Positions 14,822 through 21,728 of a stretch of 23,081 bases of DNA are shown here, piece after piece. A model generated the notes under the pieces. The model searched no databases. It was not told the origin of the DNA and worked only from the letters and a program-made list of their open reading frames with translations. The DNA lies in contig JADGHA010000009.1 of NCBI GenBank assembly GCA_019689695.1, positions 1-23,081 on the forward strand, read 5' to 3'. The position numbers and the translations under genes were made by a program. Within the stretch, counting starts at the first letter, position 1; every line of letters starts with the position of its first letter. The DNA is from Micromonosporaceae bacterium (GTDB lineage: Bacteria; Actinomycetota; Actinomycetes; Mycobacteriales; Micromonosporaceae).

Positions 14822-17197
14822 TCAGGCGCCCGACCAGGTCCAGTCGCGGATCTCCGGCATGTCCTCGCCGTACTGGCGGACGTAGGCCCGGTGCGCCATC
14901 CGCGCGTCCACCATGGACTGCCTGAGCACCGCGGCCTTGCGGGCGAGCCCTGGCACCCGGTCGATGACGTCGATGACCAGGTGGTAGCGGTCCATGTCGT
15001 TCATCACCACCATGTCGAACGGCGTGGTGGTGGTGCCCTCCTCCTTGTAGCCGCGCACGTGCAGGTTGGCGTGGTTGGTCCGCCGGTAGGTGAGCCGGTG
15101 GATCAGCCACGGGTAGCCGTGGTAGGCGAACACGACCGGCCGGTCGCGGGTGAAGATGGTGTCGAACTCGGCGTCCGGCAGGCCGTGCGGGTGCTCGCTG
15201 GGCGGCTGGAGCCGCATCAGGTCCACCACGTTGACCACCCGCACCTTCAGGTCGGGCAGGTTCCGCCGCAGCAGGTCGGTGGCGGCGAGGGTCTCCAATG
15301 TGGGCACGTCGCCAGCGCAGGCGAGCACCACATCCGGATCCCCCGCGTCGGTGCTCGCCCAGTCCCAGATGCCGATACCGCGCGCGCAGTGTGCCGAGGC
15401 CGCCTCGATGTCCAGCCACACCGGAGCCGGCTGCTTGCCGGCCACCACCACGTTGACGTAGTCGCGGCTGCGCAGGCAGTGGTCCATGACAGACAGCAGG
15501 GTGTTCGCGTCCGGTGGCAGGTAGACGCGGACCACCTCGGCCTTCTTGTTCACCACGTGGTCGATGAAGCCCGGGTCCTGGTGGGAGAAGCCGTTGTGGT
15601 CCTGCCGCCACACGTGCGAGGTGAGCAGGTAGTTCAGCGACGGAATCGGCCGCCGCCAGGGCAGCGTGCGGGACACCTTGAGCCACTTGGCATGCTGGTT
15701 GAACATCGAGTCGACGATGTGGATGAACGCCTCGTAGCAGCTGAACAGGCCGTGCCGGCCGGTCAGCAGGTACCCCTCCAGCCAGCCCTGGCAGGTGTGC
15801 TCGGAGAGCATCTCCATCACCCGCCCGTCGGCGGCCAGGTGCTCGTCGACCGGCTCCACCCGGGCCTGCCACGCCTTGCCGGTCACCTGGTAGACCGCGC
15901 CCAGCCGGTTGGACTCGGTCTCGTCCGGGCCGAACAGCCGGAAGTTGCGGTACCGCTCGTTCGCCGCCAGCACGTCGCGCAGGAAGCCGCCCAGCACCCG
16001 GGTCGCCTCGGCCACCTCGGCGCCGGGCTGGTCCACCTTCACCGCGTACTGGCGGAACTCCGGCAGCTCCAGGTCGCGGGTGAGCAGCCCGCCGTTGGCG
16101 TACGGGGTGGCGCCCATCCGCTGCTGGCCGGTGGGCAGCCAGCCCACCACCTGCGGCCGCGGGGTGCCCGCCTCGTCGAACAGCTCCTCCGGCCGGTAGC
16201 TGCGCAGCCACTCCTCGAGCGCGGCCAGCTGCCCCGGGTCGGTGCGCACCGCGGGCAGCGGCACCTGGTGGGAGCGCCACGTCCCCTCCACCGGCACCCC
16301 GGCCAGCTGCTTCGGCCCGGTCCACCCCTTCGGCGTCCGCAGCACGATCATCGGCCACCGTGGACGGTGCGTCCGGCCCTGTTCCCGGGCGGCTCGCTGG
16401 ATCCGGTCGAGCTCGTCGAAGACCGCGTCCAATGTGGCCGCCATCGCCTGGTGCACGGCAGCCGGCTGCTCACCCGCGACCAGATACGGGGTGTACCCGT
16501 ACCCCTCCAGCAGCTTGGTGAGCTCCTCGTCGTCGATGCGGGCGAGTACGGTCGGGTTGGAGATCTTGTATCCGTTGAGGTGCAGGATCGGCAGCACCGC
16601 GCCGTCCCGGGCCGGGTTGAGGAACTTGGTGGAGTGCCAGGCGGTGGCCAGCGGCCCGGTCTCCGCCTCACCGTCACCCACCACGCAAGCCACCACCAGG
16701 TCGGGGTGGTCGAAGGCCGCGCCGTAGGCGTGCGCGAGGCTGTACCCCAGCTCGCCACCCTCATGGATCGACCCCGGCGTCTCCGGCGCCACGTGGCTCG
16801 GCACCCCGCCGGGGAACGAGAACTGCCGGAACAGCCGCGCCATGCCCGTCTCGTCCTGCCCGATGCGCGGGTACACCTCGGAGAGCGTCCCCTCCAGCCA
16901 GACATTGGCGACCAGTCCCGGGCCGCCGTGGCCAGGGCCCGTTATGTAGAGCACGTCGCGTCCCCGGGCAGCGATGATGCGGTTCAGGTGCGTGTAGACG
17001 AGGTTCAGTCCGGGTGTGGTACCCCAGTGCCCGAGCAGCCGGCGCTTGACGTGGTCGGCCTGCAGCGGCTCCCGCAGCAACGGATTGGCCAGCAGGTATA
17101 TCTGACCCACCGACAGGTAGTTCGCCGCCCGCCAGTGGGCGTCCAGCCGGGCCAGCTCCTCGCCGGTCAACGGCTGTCTGGTGACGATCCGCATCAT
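14822..17197 (-). CDS. xfp: Xylulose-5-phosphate / fructose-6-phosphate phosphoketolase
   Basis: The 791-residue protein is full length for a bacterial phosphoketolase. This thiamine-diphosphate enzyme cleaves xylulose 5-phosphate, or fructose 6-phosphate, with phosphate to give acetyl phosphate plus a shorter sugar phosphate. Landmarks are LLGHWGTTPGLN (His57), ITGPGHGGPG (His90), EGGELGYSLAHAYGA, and the cofactor motif GDGEAETGP at 174-181. LNGYKI and the C-terminal HGYPWLIHRL region are also typical. GAGGAG upstream is 3 bases from the first ATG (17197) and 6 from the second (17194), so the second may be the real start. No acetate kinase or phosphotransacetylase lies in the window. It is divergent from the amidase gene, with a DosR-like half-matching site 70 bp upstream. 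Confidence 0.93.
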   Translation of the reverse strand: MMRIVTRQPLTGEELARLDAHWRAANYLSVGQIYLLANPLLREPLQADHVKRRLLGHWGTTPGLNLVYTHLNRIIAARGRDVLYITGPGHGGPGLVANVWLEGTLSEVYPRIGQDETGMARLFRQFSFPGGVPSHVAPETPGSIHEGGELGYSLAHAYGAAFDHPDLVVACVVGDGEAETGPLATAWHSTKFLNPARDGAVLPILHLNGYKISNPTVLARIDDEELTKLLEGYGYTPYLVAGEQPAAVHQAMAATLDAVFDELDRIQRAAREQGRTHRPRWPMIVLRTPKGWTGPKQLAGVPVEGTWRSHQVPLPAVRTDPGQLAALEEWLRSYRPEELFDEAGTPRPQVVGWLPTGQQRMGATPYANGGLLTRDLELPEFRQYAVKVDQPGAEVAEATRVLGGFLRDVLAANERYRNFRLFGPDETESNRLGAVYQVTGKAWQARVEPVDEHLAADGRVMEMLSEHTCQGWLEGYLLTGRHGLFSCYEAFIHIVDSMFNQHAKWLKVSRTLPWRRPIPSLNYLLTSHVWRQDHNGFSHQDPGFIDHVVNKKAEVVRVYLPPDANTLLSVMDHCLRSRDYVNVVVAGKQPAPVWLDIEAASAHCARGIGIWDWASTDAGDPDVVLACAGDVPTLETLAATDLLRRNLPDLKVRVVNVVDLMRLQPPSEHPHGLPDAEFDTIFTRDRPVVFAYHGYPWLIHRLTYRRTNHANLHVRGYKEEGTTTTPFDMVVMNDMDRYHLVIDVIDRVPGLARKAAVLRQSMVDARMAHRAYVRQYGEDMPEIRDWTWSGA

Positions 17198-17259
17198 GCT
17201 CTCCTCAGGCTGCCCGGTGTGCCATCAGCAAGTCTTCGCCGGAGCAGTCCAAGGGCCAA

Positions 17260-17273
17260 GGGCACAACGTCCC
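17260..17273 (-). promoter_or_regulatory. Weak DosR-like site upstream of the phosphoketolase
   Basis: Read on the minus strand, GGGAC-GTTG-TGCCC has the 5-4-5 layout of the DosR box. The half-site nearest the distal side is perfect (GGGAC) and the other is degenerate (TGCCC for GTCCC). Its centre is about 70 bp upstream of the phosphoketolase start, similar to the spacing of the much better site at 21647-21666. Confidence 0.3.
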
Positions 17274-17358
17274 GATCCGGGCCGGCGGGGACGACGCGCG
17301 GCGGCCGGCGCGATCCGGTCGCCCATCCCCTACCCAACTACGACATCCTCGACACCGC

Positions 17359-17392
17359 CGGCATCGAAGGGTCGAGATCCGTTTCGATGCCG
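17359..17392. promoter_or_regulatory. 10-bp perfect inverted repeat between phosphoketolase and amidase genes
   Basis: CGGCATCGAA (17359-17368) and TTCGATGCCG (17383-17392) are perfect arms around a 14-base spacer. It lies in the 282-bp divergent gap, about 88 bp upstream of the amidase ATG and 160 bp upstream of the phosphoketolase. No T-run follows, so an operator or leader hairpin is more likely than a terminator. The rest of the gap shows no gene; an AT-rich patch (GGAAATATTC) at about 17416 may belong to the amidase promoter. Confidence 0.5.
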
Positions 17393-17479
17393 AGGTCTTG
17401 CCCTGGTCCTGTGGTGGAAATATTCTCCGTTCAGCGGTAGTCCGGTGAAAACTAACGCCCTCCCCGGAAAGAGGTCCCG

Positions 17480-18625
17480 ATGGCCGTCCACGAGCACGAG
17501 GTTGACCGCCGTACGCTGTTCCGAGCCGGCCTGGGCGCGGCGGCCGCCGCGGTCGTCGGCACCGAGCTGGCGCTGCCCGGCGCCGCCGCCGCGGTGCCCT
17601 CGGCCGAGTTCCCCTGGATCATCGACTGCGACAGCTGGGGTGCCCGCCCGCCGTCCTCACCGATCCAGATCACCGGCAACACCACCAACAAGATCATCCT
17701 GCACCACATGGCGTTCCCCAACGTCACCGACTACTCCCGCGAGCACGCGATCCAGCTGGCAAGGGACTGCCAGAACCTGCACATGGACACCAACGGGTGG
17801 GCGGACACGGGTCAACACTTCACCGTCAGCCGCGGCGGGTACGTGCTGGAGGGCCGCCACCGCAGCCTGGAGACCCTCGAAATCGGCGAGCACCAGGTCA
17901 TCGCGGCGCACTGCCCGGGCGAGAACGGCAACGCGATCGGCATCGAGAATGAGGGCACGTACATCACCGAGACGCCGCCGGAGGCGCTGCTCGACTCGCT
18001 GGTCCGGCTGTGCGTCGCGGTGTGCCGGAAATTCCGCCTGCACGCCTGGGACATCTTCGGCCACTGGGACTTCCGGTTCACCGACTGCCCGGGCATCGCG
18101 TTCTACGCCCAGTTCCCGATGGTGCGCTCGCGGGTGCTGGCGCAGATGGGCACGCCACGGCACGAGATCCCGCCACGCCGGTGGCCGGACATCTGGCGGT
18201 TCGTGGACAGCCCGGTCGTGCAGGTGGCGCAGTACCTGCTGAACAACGTGGGGTACACGGACCTGGTTCCCAACGGCATCTTCGGCCTGGACATGAACGC
18301 GGCGGTCGCCGACTTCCAGGCGCGCAACGGAATTCCGGTCGACCCGGACGCGACGTTCGACCGGGCCACCTGGGAGGCACTCGTCCCGCACCTGTCCCAG
18401 CAGGACACCGGCCCCGCGGTCAGCGCGTTGCAGCTCATGCTGAGCCGCAAGGGGTACGGCGACGTCGTGGTCAATGGCGACTACGACCACGCCACCATGA
18501 AGGCGGTGCAGGGCATGCAGCGGCTGCACGGCCTACGGCCCACCGGAAAGGTGGACCTGAGCACGTGGTGCGCGGTGGTCGGGGGCGCGGTCCGCGAGGC
18601 GTTCCACACCGGCAGCGCGACGTAG
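17480..18625 (+). CDS. Tat-exported N-acetylmuramoyl-L-alanine amidase with two peptidoglycan-binding domains
   Basis: The 381-residue protein cleaves the amide bond between muramic acid and the stem peptide of peptidoglycan. AGAGG lies 5 bases before the ATG. The N-terminus DRRTLFRAGLG plus an Ala-rich stretch ending AAA is a twin-arginine signal. The Amidase_2 domain (about 45-225) has IILHHMAF (His75 as zinc ligand), AIGIENEG, GHWDF (His195) and DCPG (Cys203), which fits the His-His-Cys zinc site. Two PG_binding_1 domains follow (about 238-300 and 308-365, with NGIFGLDMNAAVADFQ and NGDYDHATMKAVQGMQ). Export in folded form and wall anchoring by the repeats fit a wall-remodelling or competitor-lysing role. 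It is monocistronic, divergent from phosphoketolase and convergent with the acyl-CoA dehydrogenase. Confidence 0.9.
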   Translation: MAVHEHEVDRRTLFRAGLGAAAAAVVGTELALPGAAAAVPSAEFPWIIDCDSWGARPPSSPIQITGNTTNKIILHHMAFPNVTDYSREHAIQLARDCQNLHMDTNGWADTGQHFTVSRGGYVLEGRHRSLETLEIGEHQVIAAHCPGENGNAIGIENEGTYITETPPEALLDSLVRLCVAVCRKFRLHAWDIFGHWDFRFTDCPGIAFYAQFPMVRSRVLAQMGTPRHEIPPRRWPDIWRFVDSPVVQVAQYLLNNVGYTDLVPNGIFGLDMNAAVADFQARNGIPVDPDATFDRATWEALVPHLSQQDTGPAVSALQLMLSRKGYGDVVVNGDYDHATMKAVQGMQRLHGLRPTGKVDLSTWCAVVGGAVREAFHTGSAT

Positions 18626-18640
18626 GTCCGCGGCACCGTC

Positions 18641-18687
18641 GGGCTCGCCCGGCGTGGCGGCAGCTGTTCGCGTGCGGCGGTGAGCCC
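18641..18687. terminator. Possible bidirectional hairpin between amidase and acyl-CoA dehydrogenase genes
   Basis: GGGCTCGCC (18641-18649) and GGTGAGCCC (18679-18687) pair at 8 of 9 positions around a 29-base loop, in the 81-bp gap between convergent stop codons. Location suits a shared terminator; the long loop and lack of T-runs keep this tentative. Confidence 0.3.
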
Positions 18688-18706
18688 GTCAGTCGAACGA
18701 CCGTCC

Positions 18707-19879
18707 TCACGCGAGGTGCCCGCCGATTTTGGTGTAGCCCCGCAGCAGGTCGCGGGAGATGATCAGGCGCTGCATCTCGTCGGTGCCCTCGAAGATGCGG
18801 TAGAGCCGCACCTGCCGGTACCAGCGCTCGATCGGCAGCTCCCGGGTGTAGCCCATGCCGCCGTGGATCTGCATGACCTTGTCCACGACGTGGTTGACCA
18901 TGTTGGCGCCGTACAGCTTCGCCATGGCCGACGCATGCCGGGGGTCCAGGCCCTGGTCGGCGGTCCAGGCCGCGCGCAGCACCAGCCAGCGGGCCGCCTC
19001 CAGCTCGGTCTCCGCGTCCGCGATCATCCACTGGATCGCCTGGTAGCTGGCGATCGGCGCGCCGAACGTCACGCGGGTGTTGGCGTGCTGGATCGCCATG
19101 CCCAGCGCCCGCTCGGCGATGCCGATAGCGTTCGACGGGATGATGTACCGGCCCTTGATGATCCACTCCATCCCGAGCTTGAAGCCCTGGCCGACCTCGC
19201 CGAGGACGTTGCGCGCGGGCACTCGTACGTCATCGAAGACCAGGGAAGCAGGGCCGCCCTCCCCCATGGTCTGGATGGGCTCGGACCGCCAGCCCATCGA
19301 CCGGTCGACCAGGAACGCGGTGCTGCCACCGTCACGCACGTCGCGGTCCGGGTCGGTGACCGCGACCACGATCGCGAAGTCGGCCTCGTTGCCGCCGGTG
19401 ATGAAGGTCTTCTCTCCGGTGAGGATCCAGTCGTCGCCGTCGCGGCGGGCCCGCATCTTGATGTTCGCGGCGTCCGATCCGGCACCCGGCTCGGTGATGG
19501 CGAAGCAGGACCGGCGCTCACCCTCGATCGTCGGGATCAGGTACTCGCGCTTCTGCTCGTCGTTCGCGCGGAACAGGATGTTGTCCGCGTCGCCACCGAA
19601 CCGGAACGGCACGAACGTGCGACCGATCTCGGTCCAGATCAGCGACTGGGTCAACGCCGGCAGGCCCATCCCGCCGTACTCCTCGGGCGTGGCCAGGCCC
19701 CAGAACCCGAACTTCTTCGCCTTCAGCTGGAGCTCCCGGAGCTCGTCGGGGGTGAGGCCCGGCTGGTGCGCCCGCTCGCGGCGCAGCACCTCCGGCTCGA
19801 GCGGCATGACCTCGCGGGTGATGAACGCCCGTGCGGTGTCCCGGATCGCCCGTTGTTCGTCACTGAGCGAAAAGTCCAC
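18707..19879 (-). CDS. Acyl-CoA dehydrogenase (FadE-type)
   Basis: The 390-residue flavoprotein catalyses alpha,beta-dehydrogenation of an acyl-CoA. The GTG at 19879 is chosen because GGAGG lies 5 bases upstream and DFSLSDEQRAIRDTAR is the family's usual N-terminus; a longer frame to 20014 reads arginine-rich non-homologous sequence. Motifs in order are FGLATPEEYGG-like FWGLATPEEYGGMG, CFAITEPGAGSD (FAD-contacting), LTGEKTFITGG, QIHGGMGYTRE and YRIFEGTDEMQR, where Glu364 is in the position of the catalytic base of MCAD-type enzymes. Chain-length preference cannot be read. It is divergent from a TetR regulator that probably controls it, with palindromes in the 260-bp gap between them. No electron-transfer flavoprotein gene is adjacent. 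Confidence 0.93.
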   Translation of the reverse strand: MDFSLSDEQRAIRDTARAFITREVMPLEPEVLRRERAHQPGLTPDELRELQLKAKKFGFWGLATPEEYGGMGLPALTQSLIWTEIGRTFVPFRFGGDADNILFRANDEQKREYLIPTIEGERRSCFAITEPGAGSDAANIKMRARRDGDDWILTGEKTFITGGNEADFAIVVAVTDPDRDVRDGGSTAFLVDRSMGWRSEPIQTMGEGGPASLVFDDVRVPARNVLGEVGQGFKLGMEWIIKGRYIIPSNAIGIAERALGMAIQHANTRVTFGAPIASYQAIQWMIADAETELEAARWLVLRAAWTADQGLDPRHASAMAKLYGANMVNHVVDKVMQIHGGMGYTRELPIERWYRQVRLYRIFEGTDEMQRLIISRDLLRGYTKIGGHLA

Positions 19880-19991
19880 AGTGTCCTCCGTCTGTCCGCG
19901 GGGCCCGGGGCCGCGGCCGCTGTCGGTTCGGTCTGCCCGGAAGCAACCGTTGGCTCGGCGGCCAGCCGGCGGACCGCGGCCTGCTCGCCGC

Positions 19992-20005
19992 GGACCTGAC
20001 GGTCC
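19992..20005. promoter_or_regulatory. Candidate TetR operator in the acyl-CoA dehydrogenase / TetR gap
   Basis: GGACC (19992-19996) and GGTCC (20001-20005) are perfect 5-bp arms around TGAC. It lies between the divergent genes, downstream of the proposed minus-strand promoter. Size and position suit a TetR-family operator, but the arms are short. Confidence 0.35.
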
Positions 20006-20014
20006 CTGCGACAT

Positions 20015-20044
20015 AAACTAGCGATGGAAGTTTTGTCCAGTCCA
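20015..20044 (-). promoter_or_regulatory. Candidate promoter of the acyl-CoA dehydrogenase with overlapping inverted repeat
   Basis: On the minus strand TGGACT (20044-20039) and TAGTTT (20020-20015) are 18 bp apart and could be -35 and -10 elements. The region is an AT-rich island. AAACT (20015-20019) and AGTTT (20029-20033) form an inverted repeat with a 9-base spacer that would cover the -10, so this is a second possible TetR binding site. Confidence 0.35.
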
Positions 20045-20139
20045 GACCCCCGGTGTGGCAGAGTTGCTCCGGGCGCGGGTTCGCCGGGGACGCCACCCGC
20101 CGGGGCGGCGGCCGGACGGCGGCAGGTTGGAGGTGCACG

Positions 20140-20811
20140 GTGCCGAGACCGCGGCAGGCGCTGCTGAGCCGGGAGCGCATCCTCGAGGCCGCCAGCGCGC
20201 TGATCGACGCGGAAGGGCTGGAGGCGCTGTCCACCCGGCGGCTCGCCGCCGAGCTCGGCGTGCGCGGGCCCTCGCTCTACAACCACTTCGCCACCAAGGA
20301 CGAGATCCTGGACGCCGTCGCGGACAGCATCATCGCCCAGGTGGACGTCTCGTTCTTCGGCCGGCTCGACTGGCGGGAAGCGCTGCGCTGCTGGGGGCTG
20401 TCGTACCGGGCGGCGCTGGCCGCCCACCCGAACATCGTCCCGCACCTCGCCCGCGGTCCGGGTCGCCGGCCGGCCGGGCTCGCCATGGCCGACGCCGTCT
20501 ACGGCGGACTGGTCGACGCCGGCTGGCCGCCGGCCCGCGCCACCCACATCGGGGCGCTCATGCGCTACTTCGTCACCGGCTCCACGCTCGGCTCGTTCGC
20601 CAAGGGTTTCGTCGAGGACCCCGACGTCTACGCGCAGCGGTATCCGCACCTGAGCCAGGCGCACCGGCTCGCCGAGCACCAGCGCAGCGTCGACGAGGGA
20701 GCCTTCCTGCTCGGGCTCGACGCCCTGATCGAGGGGCTCTCCCGGACGTTCGAGCGGACCGTCGGCCCGCTCCCGCCGCTGGCGGCCGGAGCCACCTCGC
20801 CCGCTACCTAG
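20140..20811 (+). CDS. TetR/AcrR-family transcriptional regulator
   Basis: The 223-residue protein has a TetR DNA-binding domain at about 12-58: RERILEAASALIDAEGLEALSTRRLAAELGVRGPSLYNHFATKDEIL, with the recognition helix around GVRGPSLYNHF. The rest is an all-helical ligand-binding and dimerisation domain. The GTG at 20140 is chosen because GGAGG (20129-20133) lies 6 bases upstream; a longer frame to 20053 reads unrelated Arg/Gly-rich sequence. It is divergent from the acyl-CoA dehydrogenase gene, the usual arrangement for a local repressor, and an acyl-CoA ligand is plausible. Its last 8 bases overlap the 3' end of the convergent universal stress gene. Confidence 0.9.
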   Translation: MPRPRQALLSRERILEAASALIDAEGLEALSTRRLAAELGVRGPSLYNHFATKDEILDAVADSIIAQVDVSFFGRLDWREALRCWGLSYRAALAAHPNIVPHLARGPGRRPAGLAMADAVYGGLVDAGWPPARATHIGALMRYFVTGSTLGSFAKGFVEDPDVYAQRYPHLSQAHRLAEHQRSVDEGAFLLGLDALIEGLSRTFERTVGPLPPLAAGATSPAT

Positions 20812-21601
20812 TGCCCCGGCCGGACCGGACCACGACCGCCGGGCAGTGCGCGTTGCGCAGCAAGGCGTAGCTGACGGTGCCCAGCAACGTCCGATAGTGA
20901 CCCCGGGCTCCCACCACCACCATCCGGGCGGTAGCCGACTCGTTGATCAGCGCCTCGCTGGGATTGCCACTGATCCAGCGCTGCTCGACCTTGACCGCGT
21001 GCGCCGACCGTTTCGCCTGGACCGCGGCTTCCGCCAGCGGCCTGTCCGAGTCGCCCTCGCCGCGTTCGACATGCACCGCGACCAGGTCGGTGTCCCGCGC
21101 CGCGGCCTCGAAGGCGGCGAACTCGACGGCGGCGGCCGAGTCGGCGGAGCCATCCACCCCGACCAGCACCGGACCGGTGTTCCGGCGCGGCAGGTGGGCG
21201 ACCATGACGGGACACGCCGTGCGCGCGGCCACGTGCTCCACCACGGAGTCGGCCGGGGCGCGGCGATGGGCCGGGTCGCTCGGGCCCAGCACGACGAGCG
21301 CCGCGTCGCGGCACTTCGTCCGCAGGACCGAACCGGGCTCGCCGTCCGCCACGGTCCCGGACACCGGCGTCCCCGGCACCAGCGCCGACGCGACCGCGAC
21401 CGCCTCTTCGACCGTCCGCTCCGCGTCGCGGCGCAGCAGCCCGTAGTTCGGCACCTCGTACGGCGGCCAGACAAAGCAGTGCACCACCCCAAGCGGGGCG
21501 TTCCGCAGCGCCGCCTCCTCGGCGGCGAGGCGCACGGCCACGAGACTCGACGCGGACCCGTCCACGCCGACCACCACGGTCCTGCCGGAGAACGCATTCA
21601 T
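20804..21601 (-). CDS. Universal stress protein with tandem USP domains
   Basis: The 265-residue protein has two UspA-like domains. The first (about 5-135) starts TVVVGVDGSASSLVAVRLAAEEA; the second (about 143-262) starts PVLVGVDGSADSAAAVEFAAFEA. Two-domain USPs are typical of actinobacterial dormancy regulons such as DosR. The ATP-binding signature GxxG-9x-G[ST] is not intact: domain 2 reads GARGHYRTLLGTVS with only 6 residues in the middle, and domain 1 lacks it. ATP binding may therefore be altered or lost. The ATG at 21601 follows a GTGAGG sequence; an upstream TTG frame to 21640 is less likely. It is divergent from the Acg-like gene with a DosR-like palindrome about 56 bp upstream of its start. 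Confidence 0.9.
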   Translation of the reverse strand: MNAFSGRTVVVGVDGSASSLVAVRLAAEEAALRNAPLGVVHCFVWPPYEVPNYGLLRRDAERTVEEAVAVASALVPGTPVSGTVADGEPGSVLRTKCRDAALVVLGPSDPAHRRAPADSVVEHVAARTACPVMVAHLPRRNTGPVLVGVDGSADSAAAVEFAAFEAAARDTDLVAVHVERGEGDSDRPLAEAAVQAKRSAHAVKVEQRWISGNPSEALINESATARMVVVGARGHYRTLLGTVSYALLRNAHCPAVVVRSGRGTR

Positions 21602-21646
21602 CCGCCTCACCCTGAGGAAATCATCCCCGATTCCGGTCAAGGGTGG

Positions 21647-21666
21647 TTAGGGCCGATCGGCCCGAA
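21647..21666. promoter_or_regulatory. DosR-like 20-bp palindrome between USP and Acg-like genes
   Basis: TTAGGGCCGATCGGCCCGAA contains a perfect 14-bp palindrome (21650-21663). It follows the mycobacterial DosR box layout, TT-S-GGGAC-N4-GTCCC-S-AA, at almost every position; the changes are GGGCC for GGGAC in both arms, A for S on the left and a GATC centre. Its centre is about 56 bp from the USP start and 73 bp from the Acg-like start, so one site could serve both. Confidence 0.65.
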
Positions 21667-21728
21667 TTACCCGCTGGACAGGACTTCTGACCCTGCCGGC
21701 GCCCCGGCCGCTTAGGCACGGTTGGTTT

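Noticed and set aside
14891..17440. 849-codon open frame on the plus strand opposite the phosphoketolase gene
   Set aside because: It shows the same low-complexity Arg/Val/His composition and no motifs; the minus strand has a full phosphoketolase.
21602..21640. Upstream TTG start for the universal stress gene
   Set aside because: It would add 13 residues ahead of the conserved start with no ribosome site, while the ATG at 21601 is close to GTGAGG and fits family length.
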